From Bacillota bacterium (lineage in GTDB: Bacteria; Bacillota; Clostridia; Oscillospirales; Ruminococcaceae), in assembly GCA_023440965.1 (NCBI GenBank), contig JAEZRC010000007.1, forward strand, positions 1 through 64,000: a DNA stretch of 64,000 bases, given 5' to 3'. Of the stretch, positions 46,447 through 54,913 are shown piece by piece (positions within the stretch are counted from its first letter, which is position 1; every line of letters begins with the position of its first letter). The notes beneath the pieces are model-generated. The model searched no databases and was not told the origin of the DNA. It worked only from the letters and a program-made list of their open reading frames with translations. Made by a program: the position numbers and the translations under genes.

Positions 46447-47568
46447 TTATTGATTTAATGTACCAAGGCTTAGAGCTTTTAGGTAAGCGTTTATAAATCC
46501 GTCAAGGTCGCCATCCATTACAGCATTGACATTTCCGATTTCAAAGCTTGTTCTGTGATCTTTTACAAGAGTATATGGCATAAATACATATGAACGTATC
46601 TGTGCACCCCAGGCTATTTCTTTCTGAATACCTTTTATATCTTCAATCTTTTCAAGATGTTGTCTTTCTTTTATTTCAAGTAGTTTTGATTTAAGCATTT
46701 TCATTGCATAATCTTTGTTCTGGAACTGACTTCTCTGTGTCTGACATGAAACAACAATTCCAGTAGGAAGATGCGTAATTCTAACAGCAGAATCAGTTTT
46801 GTTGATATGCTGTCCACCAGCTCCGCTTGCTCTGTAAGTATCAACCTGAAGGTCTTCAGTTCGTATTTCAATTTCAGCATCATCATTAATTTCAGGCATA
46901 ACTTCAACAGAAGCAAAAGATGTATGTCTTCTTCCTGAAGAATCAAAAGGAGAAATTCTTACAAGTCTGTGTACACCAGCTTCGGACTTCAAATATCCAA
47001 AAGCGTTTGTGCCCTCAATCAGAATTGAAGCACTTTTTATTCCTGCTTCATCACCATCAAGATAATTTAGCGTTTTCACTTTATAGTTATGGCTTTCTGC
47101 CCATCTAGTATACATTCGAAATAACATTTCAACCCAGTCCTGTGCTTCTGTTCCACCGGCACCAGCGTGAAAAGTAAGAATAGCGTTGTTGCTGTCATAT
47201 TCACCAGTAAGAAGTGTGGACAAAGTCTGTACTTCAAGATTGTTTTTAAATATTCTTATTTCGCTCAGAATGTCCTGTTGTTCCTCGTCACTACTACTTT
47301 CCTCAATAGCAATTTCAATTAATGTTATAATATCTTCAAGTTGCGATGATAGCTTATTATAGCTGTTTACTTTTGATTCAAGGCTTTTTGTTTTTTGAAG
47401 GATTTTCTGTGAGTTATCCATATCATTCCAGAAGTCAGGGTCAGAACTAAACTTTTGCAACTCAGAAATTTCCTTATTTGCGTTATCAATATCAAGCACT
47501 TCTTTAAGCTCTTTTATCTGAGGACGGAAGCCTTCCATCTCAACTTTAAGTTCATCAAGTAATATCAT
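46447..47568 (-). CDS. prfB: Peptide chain release factor 2
   Basis: This 373-residue factor terminates at UGA and UAA. It has the SPF anticodon-like tripeptide (RISPFDSSGRRHTSF) and the catalytic GGQ (RASGAGGQHINKTDSAVRI). Most bacterial prfB genes need a +1 frameshift at CUU-UGA-C near codon 25. Here the region reads GTG CTT GAT ATT GAT in one continuous frame, so no frameshift is needed. Start ATG 47568 follows AAGGAGAA. It is monocistronic on the minus strand. Confidence 0.96.
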   Translation of the reverse strand: MILLDELKVEMEGFRPQIKELKEVLDIDNANKEISELQKFSSDPDFWNDMDNSQKILQKTKSLESKVNSYNKLSSQLEDIITLIEIAIEESSSDEEQQDILSEIRIFKNNLEVQTLSTLLTGEYDSNNAILTFHAGAGGTEAQDWVEMLFRMYTRWAESHNYKVKTLNYLDGDEAGIKSASILIEGTNAFGYLKSEAGVHRLVRISPFDSSGRRHTSFASVEVMPEINDDAEIEIRTEDLQVDTYRASGAGGQHINKTDSAVRITHLPTGIVVSCQTQRSQFQNKDYAMKMLKSKLLEIKERQHLEKIEDIKGIQKEIAWGAQIRSYVFMPYTLVKDHRTSFEIGNVNAVMDGDLDGFINAYLKALSLGTLNQ

Positions 47569-47704
47569 TTATTTTCTCCTTATCAGAAAACTGTTCTTAT
47601 TATACATTATTTTCATTGTTTTGAAAAGAAATTTTTTTGCGTACTTTAAATTAGATAATAATTGTGTTATAATAATAAGAAATAATATTTTTCTGGAGGA
47701 AAAA

Positions 47705-48649
47705 ATGTCTGAATATATTGGATCAAAATGTATAGTTTGTGATGATTATTTAAAAAAGGATGATGACATAGTTGTTTGCCCTGAATGTGGAACTCCATAT
47801 CATAGAGAATGCTATTTAAAAGAAGGCAAATGTGTTAATAATGTTCTTCATTCCAAGAATCAATCATGGAAATCAACATATAAAAAAAAAGAGAATGATA
47901 CAGAAATTATTAAATGCACAGTTTGCGGAGAAGAAAATCCAGAGAATGGGTTATTCTGCTTAAAATGTGGAAATCCAATTAATAAAATGGGTTCTCAAGG
48001 ACAACAAGCTCAGCAAGGCGGATTTAATCCTTTCTTTACACAGGCTGTTAATATGGCACAGCAAATGAATCCTGAAAATGTTTATAAGCCTGATACTGAA
48101 ATTGATGGAGTAACAGTGAAAGAATATTCTGATTATTCTGGCTCAAATCCATTGTATTACTTAGCACAGTTTATCAGATTTGATAAACTCAAAAATAAGT
48201 TTTCAGTAAATTTCAGCGCTTTGCTATTTCCAAGTCTTTATTTTTTCTACAGAAAAATGTATGCTCAAGGAATAATATATTATTTAATTTCTATGATTAT
48301 AAAAATCCCACTTATTTATGGATTTTTGCAGGGCAGCTATTTTGACGGTACTTCCTTTCAAAATGCATTTTCCTCTGCTCTGTCATCCAATACACTTGAG
48401 TGGATGGTTACAGGATCAAATCTTCTAAATACTTTTATGATGTTTTCTGCGTCTCTGTTTGCTAATTATTTCTATTTTAAAAAAGCTAAAAAAGATATTA
48501 TAAAAATAAAGTCCATGGATAAACCTGATAGTGAAAAGGCGGATTTAATTAAAGCAAAAGGTGGAGTTTCGCCAAGAAATGTTTTTATAGCAGCTGCTTT
48601 TCCTTTTGTTTCTTTAATCATATTATTGGTTATCGTAAAGTTTTTTTAA
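47705..48649 (+). CDS. RING-like zinc-finger membrane protein
   Basis: The protein has about 314 residues. Residues 1-45 form a RING/PHD-like zinc finger (CIVCDDYLKKDDDIVVCPEC, then PYHRECYLKEGKC), as in prokaryotic RING-finger family proteins. A second zinc ribbon (CTVCGEENPENGLFCLKCGN) follows near 80-105. A Gln-rich linker leads to three or four membrane helices in the last 150 residues (LLFPSLYFFYRKMYAQG, and a final hydrophobic helix). ATG 47705 is chosen because GGAGG is 8 bases upstream. Function is unknown. Confidence 0.75.
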   Translation: MSEYIGSKCIVCDDYLKKDDDIVVCPECGTPYHRECYLKEGKCVNNVLHSKNQSWKSTYKKKENDTEIIKCTVCGEENPENGLFCLKCGNPINKMGSQGQQAQQGGFNPFFTQAVNMAQQMNPENVYKPDTEIDGVTVKEYSDYSGSNPLYYLAQFIRFDKLKNKFSVNFSALLFPSLYFFYRKMYAQGIIYYLISMIIKIPLIYGFLQGSYFDGTSFQNAFSSALSSNTLEWMVTGSNLLNTFMMFSASLFANYFYFKKAKKDIIKIKSMDKPDSEKADLIKAKGGVSPRNVFIAAAFPFVSLIILLVIVKFF

Positions 48650-48661
48650 TGAGGGAACGAT

Positions 48662-49531
48662 ATGAAGATTAAAAAGGCTGTTATTCCTGCGGCAGGATTA
48701 GGTACAAGAGTGCTTCCTGCAACAAAATCAATGCCAAAAGAAATGTTACCGATTGTTGACAAACCAGCAATTCAATATATTGTTGAAGAAGCTGTAAACA
48801 GTGGAATTGAAGATATTCTTATTATTGTTAGCCGCGGTAAAACCACTGTCGAGGATCATTTTGACCGTTCACCAGAACTAGAAAAAAGACTTATTGAAAC
48901 AAATAAACTTGACATATATCAAAATATTGTTAATATAACACAAATGGCAAACATAGTGTTTGTACGTCAGCAGGAGCAGAAGGGCTTAGGCCACGCAATA
49001 CTGCAGGCAAAAAGTTTTGTAGGAAACGAACCTTTTGCTGTTTTGTATGGTGATGATGTTATTATTGGTGATGATCCAGCATGTGGGCAACTTTGCAGAG
49101 CATACGAACAGTACGGTTTAGGGACTGTCGGAATGAAGCAGGTATCCGAAGAAGCTATTTTAAAATATAGTTCTTTAAAAACCTCACTTGTAAAAGATAA
49201 TGTTTTTTCAGTTACTGATATGATTGAAAAACCAAGACAGAATGAGATTCTTTCACTTTATTCTATTCTTGGGCGTTGTGTACTTCCATCAGAGATTTTT
49301 TTGATTCTTGAAAATACCCCCGCAGGAGCAGGTAATGAAATACAGCTTACTGATGCGATGAAGGTTCTCGCAATAACACAAGGAATGCTTGGAGTCGATT
49401 TTACTGGAACTAGATATGATATGGGAAGCAAGCTTGGGATACTTCAGGCAACAGTAGAAGTTGCGTTGAAACATCCTGAGGTTAAGGATGAATTCAGAAA
49501 TTACCTGAAAAATATTGTAAAAACGTTATAA
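48662..49531 (+). CDS. galU: UTP-glucose-1-phosphate uridylyltransferase
   Basis: This 289-residue enzyme makes UDP-glucose for glycan and polysaccharide synthesis. It has the nucleotide motif IPAAGLGTRVLPATKSMPKE, MLPIVDKPAIQYIVEEA, QKGLGHAI, VLYGDDVI and GNEIQLTDAM. Length is typical. It is 12 bp after the zinc-finger gene. Confidence 0.95.
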   Translation: MKIKKAVIPAAGLGTRVLPATKSMPKEMLPIVDKPAIQYIVEEAVNSGIEDILIIVSRGKTTVEDHFDRSPELEKRLIETNKLDIYQNIVNITQMANIVFVRQQEQKGLGHAILQAKSFVGNEPFAVLYGDDVIIGDDPACGQLCRAYEQYGLGTVGMKQVSEEAILKYSSLKTSLVKDNVFSVTDMIEKPRQNEILSLYSILGRCVLPSEIFLILENTPAGAGNEIQLTDAMKVLAITQGMLGVDFTGTRYDMGSKLGILQATVEVALKHPEVKDEFRNYLKNIVKTL

Positions 49532-49537
49532 TTATTG

Positions 49538-49566
49538 TTGACAAGCTACATACATTCTGATATAAT
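49538..49566 (+). promoter_or_regulatory. Promoter of rpsF-ssb-rpsR
   Basis: Perfect TTGACA (49538-49543), 17-bp spacer, perfect TATAAT (49561-49566). The leader (about 49573-49629) contains CACAA/TTGTG, a small hairpin before AGAAGGAGG; it may be the S6:S18 autoregulatory leader, but I cannot confirm it. Confidence 0.85.
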
Positions 49567-49629
49567 TTTAATGTTATCCTTGCTCACAATTATATTTGTG
49601 GGCGAAATCCAGAAGGAGGTGTTTTAACA

Positions 49630-49920
49630 ATGGCAAAAATTAATGAAAGCTATGAGGCTGTTATGGTCTTTAACACAAAGCTTGGCGAAGAGGGTGTAAA
49701 AGCTCTTGTTGCAAAGTTTACAGAGTTAATCGAAAGTAACGGTACACTTGACCTCATTAATGAATGGGGAAAAAGAAAGCTTGCTTATGCTATTGAGGAC
49801 GAAACAGAGGGCTATTATGTACTTTACAACTTTACATCAAAGACTGATTTCCCTGCAGAGCTTGATCGTATTCTAAAGATTACAGACGGCGTACTTCGTT
49901 CACTTATCACAGTAAAGTAA
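49630..49920 (+). CDS. rpsF: Ribosomal protein bS6
   Basis: This 96-residue small-subunit protein pairs with bS18 on the platform. It has ESYEAVMVFNTKLGEEGV at the start, INEWGKRKLAYAIEDETEG and LDRILKITDGVLR. Start follows AGAAGGAGGTG. It is first in the conserved rpsF-ssb-rpsR operon. Confidence 0.97.
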   Translation: MAKINESYEAVMVFNTKLGEEGVKALVAKFTELIESNGTLDLINEWGKRKLAYAIEDETEGYYVLYNFTSKTDFPAELDRILKITDGVLRSLITVK

Positions 49921-49942
49921 GCAACGGGAAGGACGATTAATT

Positions 49943-50407
49943 ATGCTTAACAGAGTTATTTTAATGGGTAGAATAACACAGGAATTGGATTTGAAATCAA
50001 CTCCAAGTGGCGTTTCAGTTTTGCAATTCTCAATTGCTGTTGACAGAGGTTTTGTTAAACAGGGTGAAGAAAGACAAGCTGATTTTATTACTTGTGTGGC
50101 ATGGCGTCAACAAGCTGAATTTATCTCCAAGTATTTTGGAAAAGGTCGTATGATTGCTCTTGAGGGTAACCTTCGAACAAGAACATATGATGATAAAAAT
50201 GGCACGAAACATTACGTAACAGAAGTTTATGTTGATAGTGTTTCATTCACTGGCGAGCCAAAACAGGGTGGAAATTCAAATACTAATTATTCATCTAACT
50301 ATAATAATTCACCAGCTCAGAACACTAATCAGCAGAATGCTACAGTCAGCATTGGTGATATCAGTGATTTTGAGGAAATTTTAAGCGATGATGGAGTTCC
50401 TTTTTAA
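49943..50407 (+). CDS. ssb: Single-stranded DNA-binding protein
   Basis: This 154-residue OB-fold protein has MLNRVILMGRITQELDLK, FITCVAWRQQAEFISKYFGK and GRMIALEGNLRTRTY. The flexible Asn/Gln-rich linker (about 110-135) ends in the acidic tip DDGVPF that recruits repair proteins. It is the middle gene of the operon. Confidence 0.96.
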   Translation: MLNRVILMGRITQELDLKSTPSGVSVLQFSIAVDRGFVKQGEERQADFITCVAWRQQAEFISKYFGKGRMIALEGNLRTRTYDDKNGTKHYVTEVYVDSVSFTGEPKQGGNSNTNYSSNYNNSPAQNTNQQNATVSIGDISDFEEILSDDGVPF

Positions 50408-50450
50408 GATTAACTGACTGATTAAAATAGTGTTAAAGGAGGATTATACA

Positions 50451-50699
50451 ATGGCTATGGATAGAGAAAGACCTCAGAGAAACAATAAAAGAGCTCGTAA
50501 AAAGGTTTGTATGTTCTGTGTTGACAGAGCAGAAAAAATTGATTATAAAGATATTGCAAAGCTCAGAAAATGTTTATCAGAAAGATCAAAGATTTTGCCA
50601 CGTCGTGTAACAGGTACATGTGCATATCACCAGAGAGAGTTGACAATCGCTATTAAGCGTGCTCGTCACCTTGCTTTGATTCCTTATGTAAGCGACTAA
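50451..50699 (+). CDS. rpsR: Ribosomal protein bS18
   Basis: The protein has about 82 residues. It contains KKVCMFCVDRAEKIDYKD, LSERSKILPRRVTGTCAYHQ and RELTIAIKRARHLALIPY. ATG 50451 follows AAAGGAGG, better than the TTG at 50430. Two cysteines near the start (CMFC) are of the zinc-type C+ arrangement seen in some bS18 paralogs. Confidence 0.96.
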   Translation: MAMDRERPQRNNKRARKKVCMFCVDRAEKIDYKDIAKLRKCLSERSKILPRRVTGTCAYHQRELTIAIKRARHLALIPYVSD

Positions 50700-50709
50700 C
50701 AAGTATTTC

Positions 50710-50740
50710 AAGCCCGAACATTGTTCGGGCTTTTTCTTTT
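50710..50740 (+). terminator. Terminator of rpsF-ssb-rpsR
   Basis: AAGCCCGAACA pairs with TGTTCGGGCTT, followed by TTTCTTTT. Confidence 0.93.
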
Positions 50741-50743
50741 ATA

Positions 50744-50772
50744 TTGACAAGTGGAAAATTTAGTGGTATCAT
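50744..50772 (+). promoter_or_regulatory. Promoter of the TM1266-hydG-hydF operon
   Basis: TTGACA (50744-50749), 17-bp spacer, TATCAT (50767-50772), directly after the rpsR terminator. Confidence 0.75.
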
Positions 50773-50778
50773 TATGTA

Positions 50779-50885
50779 AAGTGTTATCGGGCTGTGAGGA
50801 TATTCTGAACAGTTGGATTTCTATAATGTAGATATTATATCCTTTAACATTTTGTTAGAGGGTATTTTTATTTTTAGGGGTGCTT
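50779..50885 (+). promoter_or_regulatory. Attenuator-like leader of the hydrogenase-maturation operon
   Basis: The leader of about 105 nt has two mutually exclusive pairings. AGGATAT (50797-50803) is complementary to ATATCCT (50837-50843). The latter overlaps CCTTTAAC (50841-50848), which instead pairs with GTTAGAGG (50854-50861), just before the T-rich run GTATTTTTATTTTT. This is the layout of a terminator/antiterminator switch. No known aptamer is recognised, and the stem is short. Confidence 0.45.
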
Positions 50886-51134
50886 GTGTTGGAGAAGAGA
50901 ATTGCGGTAGCAGGAATTATTATTGAAGATATTGAGGCTGTCGAACAGGTTAACAGTGTTCTCCATAAATATGGTTCAATTATTATTGGAAGATTGGGAT
51001 TGCCATACCGTGAACGTGGTGTGTCGGTTATCTCAGTGATCATTGATGCTGATCCTGATGAAATAAGCGCTTTGACTGGTGCAATAGGTAAAATTCCTGG
51101 CATTTCAGTAAAGTCGGCTATATCAAAAAAATAA
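50886..51134 (+). CDS. TM1266-family iron-only hydrogenase system regulator
   Basis: This ACT-like small protein has about 82 residues. It contains RIAVAGIIIEDIEAVEQVN, YGSIIIGRLGLPYRERGVSV and GKIPGISVKSAIS, the pattern of TM1266/putative iron-only hydrogenase system regulators that accompany HydEFG. It probably binds a small ligand as a dimer. The start is uncertain: GTG 50886 is placed 6 bases after AGGGG, with GTG 50880 or TTG 50889 possible. It is 12 bp before hydG. Confidence 0.85.
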   Translation: MLEKRIAVAGIIIEDIEAVEQVNSVLHKYGSIIIGRLGLPYRERGVSVISVIIDADPDEISALTGAIGKIPGISVKSAISKK

Positions 51135-51146
51135 GGAGAAAAGATT

Positions 51147-52562
51147 ATGTATAATGTTAGATCAAAAAAGGCTGAAGAATTCATCAATGATGAAGAAATT
51201 CAAAAGTCGCTTAAATTTGCAGAGGAAAATAAATCAAACCGTGAATTGATTGAGAGTATTCTTGAACGTGCAAAAGATGCAAAGGGAATTTCTCATAGGG
51301 AAGCTGCGCTTCTGCTTGAATGTGTTTTGGAAGATTTAAATCAAAAGATGTTTGATATAGCTTTTGATATTAAGCAAAGAATATATGGTAACAGAATTGT
51401 TCTTTTTGCTCCGCTATACCTCTCAAATTATTGTGTAAACGGATGTGTTTATTGCCCATATCACGCAAAAAACAAGCATATTCAAAGAAAAAAGCTTACC
51501 CAGGAAGAAATAAAGCAGGAGGTTATTGCTCTTCAGGATATGGGACATAAGCGTCTTGCTCTTGAAACAGGTGAGGACCCTGTAAATAACCCTATTGAAT
51601 ATGTCCTTGAAAGTATTAAGACAATATATAGCATTAAGCATAAGAATGGTGCAATAAGACGTGCAAATGTAAATATTGCAGCTACTACAGTAGAAAATTA
51701 TAGAAAGCTTAAAGAAGCTGGAATTGGAACATATATTCTATTCCAGGAAACTTATAATAAAGAAGCTTACGAAGTTCTTCATCCAACAGGACCAAAGCAC
51801 AACTATGATTATCATACAGAGGCAATGGATAGAGCAATGGAGGGTGGCATAGACGACGTAGGTATCGGTGTTCTTTTTGGACTTGATAGGTATAAATACG
51901 AGCTTGTTGGTCTTATGATGCATTCTGAACATCTTGATACAGTTTATGGTGTTGGACCTCATACTATCAGTGTACCTCGTGTAAGAGCGGCTGATGATAT
52001 CGACGCAAGCGAATTTAAAAATGGTATTACAGATGAAATCTTTGAAAAGATTGTTGCTATTATAAGAATAGCTGTACCATACACTGGTATGATAATTTCA
52101 ACAAGAGAATCAAAGGCTGTTCGTGAAAAGGCATTGAAAATTGGCATTTCACAGATAAGCGGTGGCTCAAGAACAAGTGTCGGCGGTTATTGTGAAGAAG
52201 AAAGAGATAACACAACTTCACAGTTTGATGTTAATGACACAAGACCATTAGCAGAAGTAATGCAATGGCTTGTTGATATCGGATATATTCCATCCTTCTG
52301 TACAGCTTGTTACAGACAGGGAAGAACAGGTGACAGATTTATGCCTCTTGCAAAATCGGGTCAGATTCATAATACTTGTCTTCCTAATGCATTGCTTACT
52401 TTATCTGAATATGCAATTGATTACGGCGATGATAAATTTAAGGAAAGTACAAAAAAACTTATAAAAGCTGAACTTGAGCATATTGATAATCCAACTCGTA
52501 AGGAAAAGGCAAAAGAATATCTCAAGCTTATCGAAGAAGGTCAGCGTGATTTCAGATTTTAA
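51147..52562 (+). CDS. hydG: [FeFe]-hydrogenase maturase HydG
   Basis: This 471-residue radical-SAM tyrosine lyase makes the CO and CN ligands of the H-cluster. It has the radical-SAM triad CVNGCVYCPYH, the conserved LALETGEDPVNNPIEYVLE, QISGGSRTSVGGY and a C-terminal CTACYRQGRTGDRFM cluster site that holds the dangler iron. Length is standard. Downstream is hydF; hydE and hydA are not in the window. Confidence 0.96.
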   Translation: MYNVRSKKAEEFINDEEIQKSLKFAEENKSNRELIESILERAKDAKGISHREAALLLECVLEDLNQKMFDIAFDIKQRIYGNRIVLFAPLYLSNYCVNGCVYCPYHAKNKHIQRKKLTQEEIKQEVIALQDMGHKRLALETGEDPVNNPIEYVLESIKTIYSIKHKNGAIRRANVNIAATTVENYRKLKEAGIGTYILFQETYNKEAYEVLHPTGPKHNYDYHTEAMDRAMEGGIDDVGIGVLFGLDRYKYELVGLMMHSEHLDTVYGVGPHTISVPRVRAADDIDASEFKNGITDEIFEKIVAIIRIAVPYTGMIISTRESKAVREKALKIGISQISGGSRTSVGGYCEEERDNTTSQFDVNDTRPLAEVMQWLVDIGYIPSFCTACYRQGRTGDRFMPLAKSGQIHNTCLPNALLTLSEYAIDYGDDKFKESTKKLIKAELEHIDNPTRKEKAKEYLKLIEEGQRDFRF

Positions 52563-52580
52563 TACTTAGGGGGAAGCTAA

Positions 52581-53765
52581 ATGGTATCAGAAATTAATCA
52601 GACACCAAAAGCCTTAAGATTGCATATTGGTGTTTTCGGTGGAACAAATGCAGGTAAATCTACACTAATTAATGCTGTTTCAGGACAGAATATTTCTATT
52701 ACTTCGCCTTTTGCCGGAACAACAACAGATCCAGTATTCAAGCCAATGGAAATTATTCCGCTTGGTCCTGTAGTTTTTATTGATACAGCTGGACTTGATG
52801 ATAGTTCAGAGCTTGGTGAAATCAGAATGGAGAAATCCCTTCAGCAGTTATCTTCCTGTGATGTGATTATCCTTGTAGTTTCTGCTATGACTTCTAATAT
52901 AAAAAAAGAACTTGAATATTATAAAATTATAAAAGAAAAGAATATACCTGCTTTCGCTGTTATAAATACTTTCGGTAAGAATGTTGATAAAGAGAGTTAT
53001 AATGATATCGAGCTTGATAAGATTTTCGTTGATTTAGAAAAGGATGAGATTACTCCAGTTAAAGAAAAGCTAATCAGTCTTTTAAAAGATAAGGTTGAAG
53101 ATCCTGTTCTGACCGGTGATTTAGTCAAGCCTGGCGATTTAGTAATATTAACAGCTCCTCAGGATATTCAGGCTCCGAAGGGAAGATTAATTCTCCCGGA
53201 AGTTCAGGTAACCCGTGATTTGCTTGATAATGGTTGTATGGTAATGACAGTTACATCGCAGAACATAGAAAAAGCTTTTGAAAGTATAAAAATAAAGCCT
53301 GCTCTTGTAGTAACAGACTCACAGATTTTTAAACTTGTCAACGAAACAATACCAAAGGATATTCCACTAACTTCATTTTCATTGCTTATGGCAAAAATAA
53401 AGGCAGATATGCATTTGCTTATTAAAGGAGCAAGCACCATTGATACTTTGAAAGATAATGATAAGGTGGTAATTCTTGAAAGCTGTGCTCATCATCCGCT
53501 TGAAGGTGATATAGCAAGAACTAAAATTCCAATGTTATTAAATAAATATACTGGGAAGAACATTGATGTAAAAGTAATTTCAGGGCCTGTTGCTCCTGAT
53601 GACTTATCTGAATATAAACTTGCAATTCATTGCGGTGGTTGTATGCTTAACAGGAAAGCTATGCTCGAAAAGCAGAAGATGTTTGAAAATGCAGGAGTTC
53701 CAATGACGAACTTTGGAGTTGCTATTGCTTATATGAATAAAATGCTTGAAAGAGTATGCTACTAA
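52581..53765 (+). CDS. hydF: [FeFe]-hydrogenase maturation GTPase HydF
   Basis: This 394-residue GTPase and scaffold loads the diiron precursor onto hydrogenase. The GTPase part (1-175) has GGTNAGKSTLINAVSGQ (P-loop), SPFAGTTTDPV and IDTAGLDD. The C-terminal cluster domain has ESCAHHPLEGD and HCGGCML, the conserved Cys/His ligands. It follows hydG by 18 bp behind AGGGGG. It ends at a bidirectional terminator. Confidence 0.96.
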   Translation: MVSEINQTPKALRLHIGVFGGTNAGKSTLINAVSGQNISITSPFAGTTTDPVFKPMEIIPLGPVVFIDTAGLDDSSELGEIRMEKSLQQLSSCDVIILVVSAMTSNIKKELEYYKIIKEKNIPAFAVINTFGKNVDKESYNDIELDKIFVDLEKDEITPVKEKLISLLKDKVEDPVLTGDLVKPGDLVILTAPQDIQAPKGRLILPEVQVTRDLLDNGCMVMTVTSQNIEKAFESIKIKPALVVTDSQIFKLVNETIPKDIPLTSFSLLMAKIKADMHLLIKGASTIDTLKDNDKVVILESCAHHPLEGDIARTKIPMLLNKYTGKNIDVKVISGPVAPDDLSEYKLAIHCGGCMLNRKAMLEKQKMFENAGVPMTNFGVAIAYMNKMLERVCY

Positions 53766-53805
53766 ATAAAAATCCTTGCATAAATAATATGCAAGGATTT
53801 TTTTA
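53766..53805. terminator. Bidirectional terminator between hydF and metA
   Basis: AAAATCCTTGCATA pairs perfectly with TATGCAAGGATTTT, with A-run and T-run flanks, between convergent genes. Confidence 0.93.
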
Positions 53806-54732
53806 TATCTGTATTTCAGTAAGTTCATTAAGATTGAAAGGAGTTTGTTGGTAAACACAGTAGTTAAGCCAGTTTGAGAACATTAGATTTGCATGGCAGC
53901 ACCATTGTGATTTTGGTGTTTTTTCAGGATCATTATCTGGGAAATAATTATATGGTACTTTAATGTCAAGTCCTTTACTTAAATCTCTAAAGAATTCTGA
54001 AGCCAGTGAATTTCTGTCATATTCTGAATGACCTAATATGAAAAATTGTCTGTTTAAGTTGTCGCAAACAGTATTAATACCGCTTATAGCTGATTCAGCA
54101 AGTATTTCAAGTTTGGGAATTTTTATAATATCTTCTTTCCTTATTTCAGTATATCTTGAATGTGGCACATAAAAAATATCATCAAAACCTTTTAACAAAG
54201 GATTGTTTTCGGACAAAATTCTATGAGGAAACACCCCGAACATTTTCTCTTCGAGAAGATATTTTGGAATACCATAATGATAGTATAACCCAGCCTGTGC
54301 TCCCCAACAAATATGTATAGTTGAAAAAACATTAGATTTTGACCAATCCATTATTTCGCAAAGCTCATCCCAATAATCAACCTCTTCAAAATCAAGCTGT
54401 TCAACAGGAGCACCGGTAATAACAAGCCCGTCAAACTTTTCATCTTTAATTTCATCAAAAGTCTTATAGAATCTTAACATATGTTCAGCAGAAGTATTTT
54501 TTGATTGATGTGAAGAAAGCTGAATAAGTTCAATATCAACCTGCAAAGGTGTATTACTTAGAAGTCTTAAAAGCTGTGTTTCCGTTTCTATTTTTTTAGG
54601 CATAAGATTAAGAATGCCTATTTTTAATGGACGTATATCCTGATGGTCAGCTCTATCGTCTGACATAACAAATATATTTTCATTTTCTAATGTAGAATAT
54701 GCTGGCAAATTATTTGGTATTTTAATCGGCAT
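53803..54732 (-). CDS. metA: Homoserine O-acyltransferase (probably acetyl)
   Basis: This 309-residue MetA-family enzyme activates homoserine for methionine synthesis. It has the nucleophile in STIHICWGAQAGLYYHYG, HSEYDR with catalytic His/Glu, and RPLKIGILNLMPKKIETE. The specificity loop reads VITGAPVEQLDFEEV. Glu after GAPV is reported to favour acetyl-CoA over succinyl-CoA, so homoserine O-acetyltransferase is more likely. The ATG 54732 is preceded by a run of seven Gs. No SAM riboswitch is seen upstream. Confidence 0.92.
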   Translation of the reverse strand: MPIKIPNNLPAYSTLENENIFVMSDDRADHQDIRPLKIGILNLMPKKIETETQLLRLLSNTPLQVDIELIQLSSHQSKNTSAEHMLRFYKTFDEIKDEKFDGLVITGAPVEQLDFEEVDYWDELCEIMDWSKSNVFSTIHICWGAQAGLYYHYGIPKYLLEEKMFGVFPHRILSENNPLLKGFDDIFYVPHSRYTEIRKEDIIKIPKLEILAESAISGINTVCDNLNRQFFILGHSEYDRNSLASEFFRDLSKGLDIKVPYNYFPDNDPEKTPKSQWCCHANLMFSNWLNYCVYQQTPFNLNELTEIQI

Positions 54733-54853
54733 AATTGCCCCCCCATATACAAATTTAATTTAAATTATAGCATATTAATTGTAATCTTTCAATATATTAG
54801 TCACAGAATAAAAGCTTATTCATAATTAATAGGTTGTATAAAACGGAAAACTG

Positions 54854-54882
54854 TTGAAATTTATTAAGCTATGGGGTATAAT
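54854..54882 (+). promoter_or_regulatory. glyA promoter
   Basis: TTGAAA (54854-54859), 17-bp spacer, TATAAT (54877-54882), 32 bp before the start. Confidence 0.75.
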
Positions 54883-54913
54883 TATTATATCATTTTTAAA
54901 GGAGCGGAAGATA

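Noticed and set aside
54733..54800. SAM riboswitch before metA
   Set aside because: The leader is short and A/T-rich with none of the conserved riboswitch helices.
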